Positions 24,434-33,376 are shown, numbered from the stretch's first letter. The stretch is DNA of 64,000 bases from Actinomycetota bacterium (GCA_014360655.1 JACIXC010000003.1:1-64000); one strand, 5' to 3'. Translations and numbers: made by a program. The notes: generated from the letters alone by a model not told the origin.

Positions 24434-26317
24434 TCAGTCCCCGCCGTTAACGTTCTCCATCACGAAGTCGATGAGCGGCTCGATGACCTCGTTCCTGCGC
24501 CTCTCCGGCGCGTTGGCGCAGGCGGTGAGCACGTCCATGTGGTTGTACCCCTTGATGAGCTCCCGCTCGCCCGGGAGGGGGAAGAACATGAAGGTGCCGC
24601 TGGAAAGCACCCCCTGCTCGGCGATGAACTCGATCTTGGGAAGTTCTTCCACCCGGTCGCCATGCAGGAAGTTGATCCCGTAATCCCGCGAGAAGGGGAA
24701 GAGGGCGGCGGCGATGTCCGCGATGAGCCGCGTGGTGAAGTACCACTCGGTGAGGTTGAGGGGGCCCTTGAAGATGACCCGGGCCACGTCGTGGATGTCG
24801 CTGACCTCGTTCTCCGCGTAGGTGTAGGTCGTCTTGCCTCCCTTGTCCTGGAAGAGCGGGTCGGCCTCGTCACCCACCTCGTCGAAGTTCACCCAGCGGT
24901 AGAGGGGCCCCTTGCCCAGCTTCAGGGCGTTGGGGCCGGCGTCGTTGGCGATGAAGTAAGGGCCCTCGCCCAGCATGGATCCCACCAGGTCGCCGACCAG
25001 GGGTATGCCCGTTATCAGGTCCGACACCGGGAACTGCTTCTGCACCACCGTGCCCCCGGCGAGAAAGCCCATGCTGTTCTGGATCATCCCCAGGGGGACG
25101 AAGGAATCGTCGAAGACCACCCCCAGCATGGCCTCGTTGGTGAAGCGGAAGTCGGTGATCTTGGGCACGCCGTCCATGAAGGTCTGCAGGTCCCGGGAGT
25201 GCAGGAAGCGCAGGAGCATCTGCGCCGACCCGGAGTAGGGCACCTCGCGCATCACGCGGCACTCGGCATCGGGATCGTAATAGGCCATCATCCCCACCGC
25301 CTCCAGCAGCGCCATGGCCTCGGCGTCGATCAGGGGGAAGGGGAGGATGCGGTTGGAATGCGGGTCGCTGCGCAGCGAGTCCACCAGGGTCTTGTAGGTG
25401 CCCGCGCCGATGTCCTTGACCACCTTGTACAGGCTCTCCGGCAGCAGCCGCAGGATGGGATCCACGACCTCGCTTACCGGGGTGACGGTGGTGTCGAACC
25501 CGAAGAGCCCGGCGCAGTTGTTGAAGCCGGCGTCCTCCAGGGTGGCCGGGTCGCCGTCCAGGTCCCAGCCGGCGAACATGGAGGTCATGACGCCGCCCAG
25601 GGAGTGCCCGCCCACGAAGACCTTCTCCCTGCGCACCACGGGGTCGGGCACCATGGTCTCGATGACCTTGAAGACGTCCTCGGTGTCCAGCTTGAGCCCG
25701 AACTCGGAGAGGAAGGGGACGTCGGGGTCCTTGAGCCATCCCCGGAAGGTGCGCCCGTTGACCTCCTTGCCCAGGTAGTAGTAGTCGATGGCCCTGCGGG
25801 CGCCTTCTTCCACCGTCATCCTGCCCGCGTCGACCTCTCCCTCCAGGTAGTTGGCCACCGAGAGGTCCTCCAGGGTGTTGGGCCTGCGCTCCACCGCCCA
25901 GACCTCCAGGTTGAGGCTCCGCTGCGACTTGGCAATATATACCATCTGGCGGCCCAGGTACTCGAAGCCGTTGGCCCCCTCCAGGATGCCCGGCAGCATG
26001 ACCAGCATGGCGTCGGTGTTCTCGGGGTCGACCCTGCTCGTATCGTCCGGGTGCAGCGTGGACCCGTCCGCCGGGCGGAAGCGCAGGAAGTGTATGTAGT
26101 CGCATTCCGGCGGCGGCGTGCCGTTGTCCCGCGGCGCGGGAGAGTACACCGTCTGCTCCTCCACCACCACCGCGGCGTCGACGTCCTCCTCCGTCCAGGC
26201 CCGCGCTGCGCCGGGGTGCGCGTCTTCCGGCACCGGGCCCCCTGGCCGGTAGCATCCCGCGCAGACGAGCAGCACGGCGAAGGACAGGGTGAAGAGAATC
26301 TTGAGCGCCCCTTTCAT
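24434..26317 (-). CDS. Secreted alpha/beta-hydrolase lipoprotein
   Basis: A 627-residue exported protein. The signal peptide ends in a lipobox, LLVCAGC (Cys about 22), so it is membrane-anchored outside. A hydrolase core has AMLVMLPGILEGANGFEYLGRQMV near the oxyanion region and the nucleophile elbow VFVGGHSLGGVM. A candidate catalytic His lies near the end (IKGYNHMDVLTACANAP), with an Asp before it. A large central insertion (about residues 290-520) is unusual for the fold. The start at 26317 follows AAAGGGGGAAAC. Substrate unknown; an esterase or lipase role is likely. Confidence 0.8.
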   Translation of the reverse strand: MKGALKILFTLSFAVLLVCAGCYRPGGPVPEDAHPGAARAWTEEDVDAAVVVEEQTVYSPAPRDNGTPPPECDYIHFLRFRPADGSTLHPDDTSRVDPENTDAMLVMLPGILEGANGFEYLGRQMVYIAKSQRSLNLEVWAVERRPNTLEDLSVANYLEGEVDAGRMTVEEGARRAIDYYYLGKEVNGRTFRGWLKDPDVPFLSEFGLKLDTEDVFKVIETMVPDPVVRREKVFVGGHSLGGVMTSMFAGWDLDGDPATLEDAGFNNCAGLFGFDTTVTPVSEVVDPILRLLPESLYKVVKDIGAGTYKTLVDSLRSDPHSNRILPFPLIDAEAMALLEAVGMMAYYDPDAECRVMREVPYSGSAQMLLRFLHSRDLQTFMDGVPKITDFRFTNEAMLGVVFDDSFVPLGMIQNSMGFLAGGTVVQKQFPVSDLITGIPLVGDLVGSMLGEGPYFIANDAGPNALKLGKGPLYRWVNFDEVGDEADPLFQDKGGKTTYTYAENEVSDIHDVARVIFKGPLNLTEWYFTTRLIADIAAALFPFSRDYGINFLHGDRVEELPKIEFIAEQGVLSSGTFMFFPLPGERELIKGYNHMDVLTACANAPERRRNEVIEPLIDFVMENVNGGD

Positions 26318-26532
26318 GTTTCCCCCTTTCGTGTCATTCCCCCAACCGGCACTTCGCAAGGAAGTTACTATAAAATAGCACTCGTGTCACATTTTTGCAA
26401 GCGCCGTTTGTCCTACCCGTCTCTTCCGGCTCACACCCGTCCCCACCCGTTCTTACCCGCTCTGTTTGGCATCATCCCCAAAAGGATATATTATTGAATA
26501 ACAGGTCAATCGGGTTTGTAGAGAAGCATCTT

Positions 26533-26565
26533 CGAGGACCCAAGCCTCTTCGGCCTGGGTCCTCG
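26533..26565 (+). promoter_or_regulatory. Stable hairpin in the leader of the FKBP gene
   Basis: A near-perfect inverted repeat: CGAGGACCCA pairs with TGGGTCCTCG around an inner GCC/GGC stem and a TCTTC loop. It lies 32 bases before the ATG of the SlyD-like gene. No T-run follows, so it is not a standard terminator in the forward direction; it may be a 5'-leader structure or a protein-binding site. Confidence 0.55.
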
Positions 26566-26596
26566 TTGCTTCGGTACAGGAGAAAGGAGATTGCTC

Positions 26597-27025
26597 ATGA
26601 AGGTCGGACCCTTCAAGACGGTGGTCCTCCACTACCAGCTCTTCGACGAGACGGGGGAACTCATCGATTCCTCGAGCGAGGGGCACCCCTTCAGTTTCGT
26701 CTTCGGGGAGGGAAGCATCATCCCGGGCCTGGAAAGGGAGCTGGAGGGCATGGAGCCCGGCGAGGAGAAGGAGATCGTGGTGCAGCCGGAGGACGGTTAC
26801 GGACCGAGGAACCCCAACCTCATTCAGCAGGTCCCCAAGGGGGTCTTCGCCGGCGGCGCCGAGCTCGAGGTCGGGATGTCCTACACGGGCAGGACGGAAG
26901 CCGGCAACGTGGTCAACTTCACGGTGACGGGCATGGACGAACAGACGGTGGAGATCGACCTCAACCATCCCCTGGCGGGGAAGACCCTGCGCTTCAACGT
27001 CACCATCGAGGAAGTCCTGGACTGA
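26597..27025 (+). CDS. FKBP-type peptidyl-prolyl isomerase (SlyD-like)
   Basis: A 142-residue cytosolic prolyl isomerase. The FKBP half-domain VVLHYQLFDETGELIDSSSEGHPFSFVFGEGSIIPGLERELEGMEPGEEKEIVVQPEDGYG is followed by the inserted IF-type domain and the return strand EIDLNHPLAGKTLRFNVTIEEVLD (NHPLAGKxLxF is the SlyD/FkpA signature). The His/Cys-rich tail of enterobacterial SlyD is absent. AAAGGAG precedes the ATG at 26597; the TTG at 26591 is too close to it. Confidence 0.93.
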   Translation: MKVGPFKTVVLHYQLFDETGELIDSSSEGHPFSFVFGEGSIIPGLERELEGMEPGEEKEIVVQPEDGYGPRNPNLIQQVPKGVFAGGAELEVGMSYTGRTEAGNVVNFTVTGMDEQTVEIDLNHPLAGKTLRFNVTIEEVLD

Positions 27026-27036
27026 AGCAGGGCGCC

Positions 27037-27234
27037 ATGAGAGAAGGAACGGGACAGGAAAGGGACGAGGGACGCCGGACGAGAAAACAGGACCCGCCCG
27101 GCTCGGAATACAGGGGTGCGAGGGGCGGCCGCCAGAAGGATCCCCGCCTCGAGAGCCTCATCTCGGACTGGAAGAAGGGCGAGAAGGACCGCTGGCGTGG
27201 GCACGGCAAATCGGACGGCAAGAGGAAGCGCTGA
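27037..27234 (+). CDS. Possible small basic protein downstream of the FKBP gene
   Basis: A 65-codon frame starting 11 bases after the FKBP stop. It is extremely hydrophilic and rich in Arg, Lys, Asp and Gly (ARGGRQKDPRLESLISDWKKGEKDRWRGHGKSDGKRKR), with one plausible helix. There is only a weak ribosome-binding site (GAAGCAGGGCG). The composition could also arise by chance in GC-rich DNA. I do not recognise it. Confidence 0.3.
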   Translation: MREGTGQERDEGRRTRKQDPPGSEYRGARGGRQKDPRLESLISDWKKGEKDRWRGHGKSDGKRKR

Positions 27235-27545
27235 GGCGCCCGGGTAGGAGAACATACCACCTGGCGGGTTCCTCGCAAGCGTGGGATCGGACCGGGATCC
27301 ATCGCCGGCGGCGAAAAGCGCCGCGCCAAAGGCGAGCAAGCCTTGCACTTTCTACCCTGTTCAACTTCCCGGATGACCTCACTTCGCAGTGAAGATGAGG
27401 ATCAACGGGCAAGCCTGGGCGAGGGGACGATGCGGGAGGGAAGCCGCGCCGGTGTGTGCGGGTATCCTCCCCTTCATCGACTGCCCCGCTTTCTGGAGAA
27501 CGTGGTCCCGTGCGGGTTCCTGGCTCCCCACCCAGCAGGTGAAGC

Positions 27546-27577
27546 AAAACCGGGCGGGGGATGTCCCCCGGCCCGGT
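27546..27577 (-). terminator. Rho-independent terminator of tRNA-Arg
   Basis: Read leftward just after the tRNA-Arg CCA end: a GC stem (CCGGG and CGGGGG pairing with CCCCCG and CCCGG around ACAT, with one bulged C) is followed immediately by TTTTG. Placement eight bases after the tRNA is ideal for a tRNA terminator. Confidence 0.85.
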
Positions 27578-27584
27578 CTTCTGC

Positions 27585-27661
27585 TGGCACGCCCGGAGGG
27601 AGTCGAACCCCCAACCTACGGATCCGTAGTCCGTCGCTCTATCCAGTTGAGCTACGGGCGC
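27585..27661 (-). tRNA. tRNA-Arg (anticodon ACG)
   Basis: A 77-nt tRNA including CCA, on the minus strand. The acceptor is GCGCCCG/CGGGCGT (closing G-U pair), the D-arm GCTC/GAGC, and the anticodon stem ACGGA/TCCGT holds loop CTACGGA, giving anticodon ACG. The TPsiC loop is TTCGACT. A34 must be converted to inosine to read CGC and CGA codons, the job of TadA encoded at 5998-6456. Confidence 0.97.
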
Positions 27662-27864
27662 ACACAAGATATTTTAACACAACCCGCCGAGCGGGTTTCG
27701 TCGGCAACGGCAAGGGGATTCGGCGCCGCTCGCAGATCCTAACGCGTCCAGCATCACGCTTCATGCATTCTTCCTGCGCCGGTAGCGCGGCAGGGCAACG
27801 CCGCAATACATGCGGCCCCGGGCATGCTCCTCGATGCCCCGTGCCGTGGGGCCGCGGCCATGTC

Positions 27865-28125
27865 CTACAGGCCGAGCTCGCCGTCGCTCAACTGGTCAGC
27901 GGAGAAATCTTCGGCGTCCACCGAGTCCATGGTGGCGTCGAGGTCCTTCAGCAGGGCGTCGACGTCGCCCCGGTCTTCGATCCTGACCTCCTCTTTACTT
28001 CCGCCACTCCCGCCGCTACCGCCGCCGCCCTTGCCGCACGAGGCAAGAAGGGATGCGGCGCCGGCCAGGAGTACGCACGCTGCGAGTAATGCGAGCACAC
28101 GTCGCATGACGTATCTTCCGCTCAT
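27865..28125 (-). CDS. Small lipoprotein of unknown function
   Basis: An 86-residue protein. The signal peptide MRRVLALLAACVLLAGAASLLASC ends in a lipobox (LLASC), followed by a Gly/Ser linker (GKGGGGSGGSGGS) and a short acidic helical tail (EEVRIEDRGDVDALLKDLDATMDSVDAEDFS). The start at 28125 follows GGGGGGAGAG. No homology is recognisable. It is adjacent to another exported helical protein gene on the same strand. Confidence 0.7.
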   Translation of the reverse strand: MSGRYVMRRVLALLAACVLLAGAASLLASCGKGGGGSGGSGGSKEEVRIEDRGDVDALLKDLDATMDSVDAEDFSADQLSDGELGL

Positions 28126-28315
28126 CAGGCTCTCCCCCCGTTCTCTCCGTTTAATTCCTCGGACGTCTTTACCGTGAAGGGCGCTCATGCCTTGCACGTT
28201 GCGCGGGAATCCTCCGCTCCACCCCGGACATCCTCCCCGGCCGACGGGACCCCGCGAGCGATAGTGTCCACCCAGGCATGCAAGCCGCAGTGGGTGCCCG
28301 TGCCGCCACCGTCGA

Positions 28316-28849
28316 TCAGGTCGCCTCGGGGAGCTGGCTCCTCAATTCCTGGATGTTCGCCCTTATGGTCTGCTGGTAGAAGAGCCTGATGTCCAGGGCG
28401 TCCTGGCGCACCGCCCTGAGCAGCTCCCGGGCTTCCCGTATAAGCGACATGAACTGCCCCCGTGCCTGCTCGGGCGTGAGCCCGGAGATCTCCTCCAGCT
28501 TTTCGATGAAGGCGGCGTAGTCGCGCGCGAATTCCTGGAACATCCCGTCCCAGGTGGCCAGGTCCTGCGAGAGCTTGGAGACGTCGTAACCCTTGGTGCC
28601 CAGCTCCTCGACCAGTTTCTGAACCTTTTCCTTGGCCTTGTTGTACGCCTCCTCATGCCTCTCATGATTGTTCTCGAAGCGGGTGATGATGAGCTCTATG
28701 CGCTTCCGGACCGTTTCCCAGCGCTGCTGCAGCCTCTGCTGCAGCGGACCTTCCTCCTGGCTGGTCTGCCCCTCCTGGGCCCACGCGGCGCCGGTCATGA
28801 ACACAAGGACCAGGACCAGCGCGCCCGCGACCATGCATGCTCTCCTCAT
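28316..28849 (-). CDS. Exported helical protein
   Basis: A 177-residue protein with a signal peptide (MRRACMVAGALVLVLVFMTGAAWA, cleavage likely before QEG). The mature part is nearly all helix and coiled coil (RLQQRWETVRKRIELIITRFENNHERHEEAYNKAKEKVQKLVEEL). It contains no Cys. The start at 28849 follows GGGGAGGTG at good spacing; longer in-frame options are not signal-like. Function unknown; it might be a periplasmic adaptor or surface-layer-associated protein. Confidence 0.7.
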   Translation of the reverse strand: MRRACMVAGALVLVLVFMTGAAWAQEGQTSQEEGPLQQRLQQRWETVRKRIELIITRFENNHERHEEAYNKAKEKVQKLVEELGTKGYDVSKLSQDLATWDGMFQEFARDYAAFIEKLEEISGLTPEQARGQFMSLIREARELLRAVRQDALDIRLFYQQTIRANIQELRSQLPEAT

Positions 28850-29099
28850 GCGCCGACACCTCCCCATCTTTTCCGCTCTTCGCGTGTCATGCCGCGAAAC
28901 GTCCGTCTCTGACCATAAGCTTAGCGGCACGGTTTTAAGCAATTGTTAATTTTCCTTTAGGAAGAATTAACGGGCCGGGCCGGTTTTCCGCCTGGCCTGG
29001 CATCATCTTGTTTCCCTTCCACCCGGCACCAGGCATCTCCGTTTTTCCCGTTCATCCTGAACCACTCCTCCCGGCTCCCGCGCCAACCTGGCTCCCTCG

Positions 29100-29963
29100 T
29101 CAACCGCCGCCGGTCAAGCGAATCACCTCCCGCCTTTCCCGGAACCCGCTGTAGATGGCGCCCTGCGGGCACGCCCGCTTGCACTCCAGGCAGCGGATGC
29201 AGTCCGGCGAGTCCGGGTCCTCGAATATGTCGATGTCCACGGGGCATACCTCACGGCACACGCCGCATTCCGTGCACATCGTATCGTCCACGGTCACGCG
29301 GTAGAGGCTGAAGCGGTTGCAGAGGCCCAGCATGGCGCCCAGCGGGCAGACGGCCCGGCAGAAGGGCCGCTTGGAGACGGTGAACCAGAAAAGGAACCCG
29401 ACGAGAATCGCTATCTTCAGCCAGAAGAACCATGCGCCCGGAGGCAGGGGATCAAGGGGAGGTACCAGCTTGAGGAACACGCCTCCCTCCAGGGCGCCCA
29501 TGGGGCAGAGGCGCGAGAACCAGCTCCTCGCGGTGAGGAAGGGCACCAGCACGGCGAGGAGGCCGAGGAAAGCGTACCTGCCCCACCTAATCCTTCGGGG
29601 TAGGCGCAACTTGGGGACGGGGATCTTATAAAGCAGGTCCTGCAGGAAGCCGAAAGGGCAGATCCAACCGCAGGGCATCCTGCCCACCAGCGCGCCCACC
29701 AGTCCCACCGAGCCCAGCACGTAGAGCAGCGCACCCAGGCCCTCCGCGATAAACCCCTTCACCCGGGGAGAGAGCAGCGCGAAGGAGTGCTGCAGGCTTC
29801 CTATGGGGCACGAGAAGACGGTGAGGGGGCAGGCATAGCAGTTCAAGCCGGGTATGCAGACGCCCTTGAGGCCGCCGTCGTATACCACGCGAGAGGAGAA
29901 ATAGGCGAAGTAGGGATTCAGCGCCAGAAGGGCTACGAACTGTGATATCATCCTCTTGCGCAT
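29100..29963 (-). CDS. NapH/CcoG-type membrane polyferredoxin
   Basis: A 287-residue membrane protein with four to five TM segments. Outer and inner Cys motifs include GLNCYACPLTVFSCPIGSLQ, GRMPCGWICPFGFLQDLLYKI, SRLCPMGALEGG and KRPFCRAVCPLGAMLGLCNR, all typical of NapH-type proteins. Two C-terminal [4Fe-4S] motifs follow (CTECGVCREVCPVDIDI and CIRCLECKRACPQGAIY). Such proteins move electrons between the quinone pool and periplasmic or membrane redox partners. It is co-transcribed with the tiny CxxC membrane protein ending four bases upstream. Confidence 0.9.
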   Translation of the reverse strand: MRKRMISQFVALLALNPYFAYFSSRVVYDGGLKGVCIPGLNCYACPLTVFSCPIGSLQHSFALLSPRVKGFIAEGLGALLYVLGSVGLVGALVGRMPCGWICPFGFLQDLLYKIPVPKLRLPRRIRWGRYAFLGLLAVLVPFLTARSWFSRLCPMGALEGGVFLKLVPPLDPLPPGAWFFWLKIAILVGFLFWFTVSKRPFCRAVCPLGAMLGLCNRFSLYRVTVDDTMCTECGVCREVCPVDIDIFEDPDSPDCIRCLECKRACPQGAIYSGFRERREVIRLTGGG

Positions 29964-29966
29964 CGC

Positions 29967-30125
29967 TCAGACCAGCCCGAGGCAGTCCAGGCAGACGATC
30001 ACTGCATGGGAATAAACGGTACGCGGCCCTTCCCAGAGGAGGGAAAGGCCCACGGCCAGGACGAATATCCCCAGCGCCAGCAGTCCCTTCCTCGCCCTTC
30101 CGTCAAGGTTGCGCCACTTCTCCAT
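29967..30125 (-). CDS. Tiny CxxC membrane protein (CD1871A-like)
   Basis: A 52-residue protein with one TM segment (KGLLALGIFVLAVGLSLLWEG) and a C-terminal CLDCLGLV. This is the layout of the CD1871A family (one TM, then a NICLECIGIG-type end), typically encoded directly before a NapH-like 4Fe-4S protein, as here with a three-base gap. AGAGGGGCGGAG precedes the ATG. The cysteines may relay electrons or hold a cluster with the polyferredoxin. Confidence 0.7.
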   Translation of the reverse strand: MEKWRNLDGRARKGLLALGIFVLAVGLSLLWEGPRTVYSHAVIVCLDCLGLV

Positions 30126-30302
30126 CTCCCCGCCCCTCTCCCGCCTGATCGGTCCACCGGCTCCAGGTCGCGTAAGGTGGCCACCGGGATCCCCTCTGGA
30201 GGCAAAGCCGGGCACTCCGCCCCATCCCGCCGGCGGCGGAGAGGCGCCCCGCGGCCCGGCCAACCGATCCGCCGGCCGTCCCGGGATGCCCTATGCATAA
30301 AC

Positions 30303-31640
30303 CTATGCATACAGGCGCCAGTAACGGTTGAACATGTCGAGCCAGCTCTTCACCACCCTCGCGTCCCTGCGTATCTCCCGGTACACCGCCCTCATCACGG
30401 GGGGCGCCAGGTGTCCCATGAGGCGTATTCCCCAACCCCTGTTCACCCTGCGTCGCATCTCAGCCTCGTCACCGCTCTTCGCCGCCTGCGCCAGGTCCCT
30501 GCGGTGCGGATCGCTTATGAGGGCGGTGATGAGGGGGTGTTCGCGCAATCTCCTGTCATAGCGGCTGAGGAAGGACGCGCTGGTGTCGCCCGCCCTCAGG
30601 GATTCGATGGCGGTCTGCGCGGCGATCTGGGCGGAGAACCACGCCGTGGGCACCCCGTCCGCTATGGCCGCTGCCTCCAGGCCCGCCGCGTCCCCCAGCA
30701 GCAGGATCCCCTCGCCGAAGGTGGGCATGTTCCTCTGGTCCGGGTAAAGCCCCGCATATATGGGACAGGTGTCCCATATGCGGGCCCTCAGCTTGACGCG
30801 CGGCTCGTAAAGGTCCCTCCAGCGATCCGTCTGGAAGAATTTCTCGTAGTACCGGTCGAGGAGCTTCACGTTGAGCACCTCCCCGTCGTCGGCCTTGAGG
30901 AACTGCCCGATGGTCATGTGGATGCTCTCCCGGTAAGGGAAGATGTACACCGCCGATCCCCGGCCGAGGGGGGCTATCATGCCCTCTTCCGGCATGGCCC
31001 AGAAATACTCCAGGTTGTAGCCGCAAACCCGGTCGATGTCCTCCTTGCCCATCTCGAAATCGTAGAGCAGGCAGAGCTCGATGACCTCGGGGCGATAGGG
31101 CTTGCGGATCCCCGCCCTGGTGGCCACGAGGTTCTGCACGCCCTCCGCGTCGATGAGTATCCTGCAGCGCAGCTCCTCCCCGCCATCGGTGATCACGCCC
31201 CTAACCGCGCCGCCTTCCTTGATGACGTCCACCGCCGCCGTCGAGGTCCTGAGCTCGGCGCCTGCCTCCACGGCCCTCTCCGCCAGCCAGGTGCAGAAAG
31301 GGCGGCAGTACACCGTGTACCCGATGGCGATGCGGGGCCCCAGGGGTGCGGGCACCCTGAACGAATTGTCCACCCTGTAGGTCTTCCCGTCCCTTATGAA
31401 GATGTTGCGTATCCCGGAAATGGGCCTCTCGATCGGTGGTTCACCGTTCCTGATCCACTCGGGCCCGAAGAGGAAGCCGTAGAAGGGGATGGTGCAGCTC
31501 GATATCACCTTCTGTCCCGGGGTGGAAGCCCTTTCCAGCAACAGCGTGGAAAGGCCCGCCTGCGCGCATTCCCTGGCGGCGACGGGTCCCCCGAAGCCCG
31601 CCCCCACCACGATCACGTCGTATTCCGCGCCGGCCATCAT
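30303..31640 (-). CDS. FAD-dependent oxidoreductase (geranylgeranyl reductase / FixC-like)
   Basis: A 445-residue flavoprotein. It has the N-terminal dinucleotide motif VIVVGAGFGGPVAARECAQAGLSTLLLE and the later FAD-binding GEGILLLGDAAGLEAAAIADGVPTAWFSAQIAA, diagnostic of the geranylgeranyl reductase/FixC group. A ferredoxin gene ends one base before its ATG. In FixC/ETF-quinone reductases and in isoprenoid reductases, a FixX-like ferredoxin supplies or accepts electrons. Candidate roles are saturation of isoprenoid or menaquinone side chains or electron bifurcation. No FixA/B genes are nearby, which favours the reductase role. Confidence 0.85.
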   Translation of the reverse strand: MMAGAEYDVIVVGAGFGGPVAARECAQAGLSTLLLERASTPGQKVISSCTIPFYGFLFGPEWIRNGEPPIERPISGIRNIFIRDGKTYRVDNSFRVPAPLGPRIAIGYTVYCRPFCTWLAERAVEAGAELRTSTAAVDVIKEGGAVRGVITDGGEELRCRILIDAEGVQNLVATRAGIRKPYRPEVIELCLLYDFEMGKEDIDRVCGYNLEYFWAMPEEGMIAPLGRGSAVYIFPYRESIHMTIGQFLKADDGEVLNVKLLDRYYEKFFQTDRWRDLYEPRVKLRARIWDTCPIYAGLYPDQRNMPTFGEGILLLGDAAGLEAAAIADGVPTAWFSAQIAAQTAIESLRAGDTSASFLSRYDRRLREHPLITALISDPHRRDLAQAAKSGDEAEMRRRVNRGWGIRLMGHLAPPVMRAVYREIRRDARVVKSWLDMFNRYWRLYA

Positions 31641-31641
31641 C

Positions 31642-31917
31642 TCACCCCCACTCGCTCCGGTAGCCGCTGCCCCGCGCGGGCCAGGAAAAATGGATGGCCC
31701 CCGCCTCGCAGATGAAGAGGCAGGCGGCGCACTCCATGCAGCGATCCAGGCTTGCGACCTCCGCCTTCTCGTTCCTCAACCTGAAGACGTCGCCGAGACA
31801 TACCCTGACGCAGTCGCCGCACCCGGTGCACCTGGAAGCGTCCACGGAGATGAAGGGCTCGGGCACCGGTATCCAGGTGACCCCCGGGATCTCCTCGAAG
31901 GAATATGGATGTCCCAT
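31642..31917 (-). CDS. FixX-like dicluster ferredoxin
   Basis: A 91-residue protein with two cluster motifs: CTGCGDCVRVCLGDVFRL and CMECAACLFICEAGAIHF. The tail after the clusters resembles FixX. The second motif ends C-E instead of C-P. The start at 31917 follows AAAGGAG; a longer frame reaches 31980 without a good site. It is the first gene of a two-gene operon with the FAD reductase and is the likely direct electron partner. Confidence 0.88.
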   Translation of the reverse strand: MGHPYSFEEIPGVTWIPVPEPFISVDASRCTGCGDCVRVCLGDVFRLRNEKAEVASLDRCMECAACLFICEAGAIHFSWPARGSGYRSEWG

Positions 31918-32254
31918 GCGCAGCTCCTTTCCGCCAAGCCGGCCGTCGGCCCGTGAAGCGCCGGGCACCCGCATCGACATCGTGTCCTTCCTGCCCGGCC
32001 TTTATTATCCACGTTATGTCCCCCGGGGTGTCAACACGCCGCGGCACGGGAGCCTTCTTCCTCTTAAACCGCCCCGCGCCATCGTAAGGCGAAAGCGACT
32101 GGTACCCACATAGTGCCGTGGGATGCCGGTTGAGCGGCGGCGACGAAGGTGGTAGATTTACATGAACGATTATGGTGTTGGGGGCGTTTACATCGCAAAC
32201 GGCGCCGAACCTGGGGGCTTCCACCGAGAAACGGCCAGAAAGGGAGTGACGAGC

Positions 32255-33085
32255 ATGCGCGTCGACGCTAAAAGCCACTACGACCACGTTACCGATTCCT
32301 GGAAGGAATTCATGGGGGACAACTTCCACTTCGGCTATTTCCCCACCGAGGACACGGAGCTGTCCCGGGCTACCGACATCATGATAGAGAAGATGGCCGG
32401 CCTTTGCGACATAAGCAGGGACACCAGGATACTGGACGTGGGATGCGGCATCGGCACTCCCGCCTTCTACCTGCACGAGAAGTACGGATGCCCCATAGAG
32501 GGCATCTCAACCAGTGAAAGGGGCATCAAGCTCGCGAATGAGGGCGCGGAGCAGAAGGGTTTCCAGGACGTGCGCTTCCGGGTGGCAGACGGCATGGACA
32601 ACGGCTTCCCCGACCGGTCCTTCGACCTGGTGTGGATCATGGAGGCCGCGCACCTCATCCTGGACAAGAAGAAGCTCTTCCGGGAATGTCACCGCGTGCT
32701 GAAGGACGAGGGGACGCTGGTCATGTGCGACCTGGTACAGCACAAGCTGCTCTCGCTCCCCCGCGGCCTTGCCTTCTTCTTCACCCACATGAAGAAGTAC
32801 TACCGGCTCCTGCGGGCTTTCGGCCCCGGGCAGTTGCCCACCATGGGCAATTACGCGGACGCCATGGTCCACGCCGGCTTCCGCGATATCAACATCCTGG
32901 ACATAACGCCCCATGTCCTTCCCACCGCCAGGCGCTGGCGCGAGAACGCCGTCCGCGTGCGCGACGAAGGGGAAGGCGCCTTTCCCCGCGAGGACGTGGA
33001 AACCTTCATCGCGGGCTGCGAGATCCTGGACGAGTTCTTCCGCATGGGGCTCTTCGGCTACACCATCATCAGGGCGAAGAAATAG
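32255..33085 (+). CDS. SAM-dependent methyltransferase (paralog of 3525-4361)
   Basis: A 276-residue class I methyltransferase with ILDVGCGIGTPAFYLHEKYGCPIEGISTSERG, VADGMDNGFPDRSFDLVWIMEAAH and LKDEGTLVMCDLVQH. It is highly similar along its length to the protein at 3525 (same MDNGFPD and ISTSERG words). The start at 32255 follows AAAGGGAGTG and matches the paralog; the 31 codons before it lack support. It is divergent from the FAD reductase/ferredoxin operon, so a shared lipid or quinone substrate is possible but unproven. Confidence 0.87.
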   Translation: MRVDAKSHYDHVTDSWKEFMGDNFHFGYFPTEDTELSRATDIMIEKMAGLCDISRDTRILDVGCGIGTPAFYLHEKYGCPIEGISTSERGIKLANEGAEQKGFQDVRFRVADGMDNGFPDRSFDLVWIMEAAHLILDKKKLFRECHRVLKDEGTLVMCDLVQHKLLSLPRGLAFFFTHMKKYYRLLRAFGPGQLPTMGNYADAMVHAGFRDINILDITPHVLPTARRWRENAVRVRDEGEGAFPREDVETFIAGCEILDEFFRMGLFGYTIIRAKK

Positions 33086-33355
33086 CCGCGACCTTCGTGG
33101 TCATTCACCCACCTCGAGCGGAGGCAGCGTCCTCCGAGGGTGGAAACAGCCACCCGCGGAAGAATGTCACGCCGCTTGCCAAAGAGGTCGATGTGCGGCG
33201 GTGCCGCGGGTCCAAGCCGTCCCTGCTTTCAGAACGGGCACCTGCGTGTTGCCCGGACCAACACGAGGTCCGCGTGCCGCCGTTTTGACCAGGAAAGGTC
33301 TCAAGGCCCGACCTCGAGGTGTTGACCTCAGCGGTGCAGCGGCCTATCCATGCGA

Positions 33356-33375
33356 GCGGCTGACGGCCGCCTTTT
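33356..33375 (+). terminator. Candidate rho-independent terminator (rightward)
   Basis: GCGGC (33356-33360), loop TGACG and GCCGC are followed by CTTTTG. The stem is only 5 bp but all G-C. It lies between two convergent genes, about 270 bases after the methyltransferase stop and directly before the end of the MGMT-like gene. The rest of 33086-33355 shows no gene. Confidence 0.45.
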
Positions 33376-33376
33376 G

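Noticed and set aside
24260-26497. 745-codon plus-strand frame
   Set aside because: Only its first 55 codons resemble a protein (the ABC-2 remnant); the rest mirrors the hydrolase lipoprotein.
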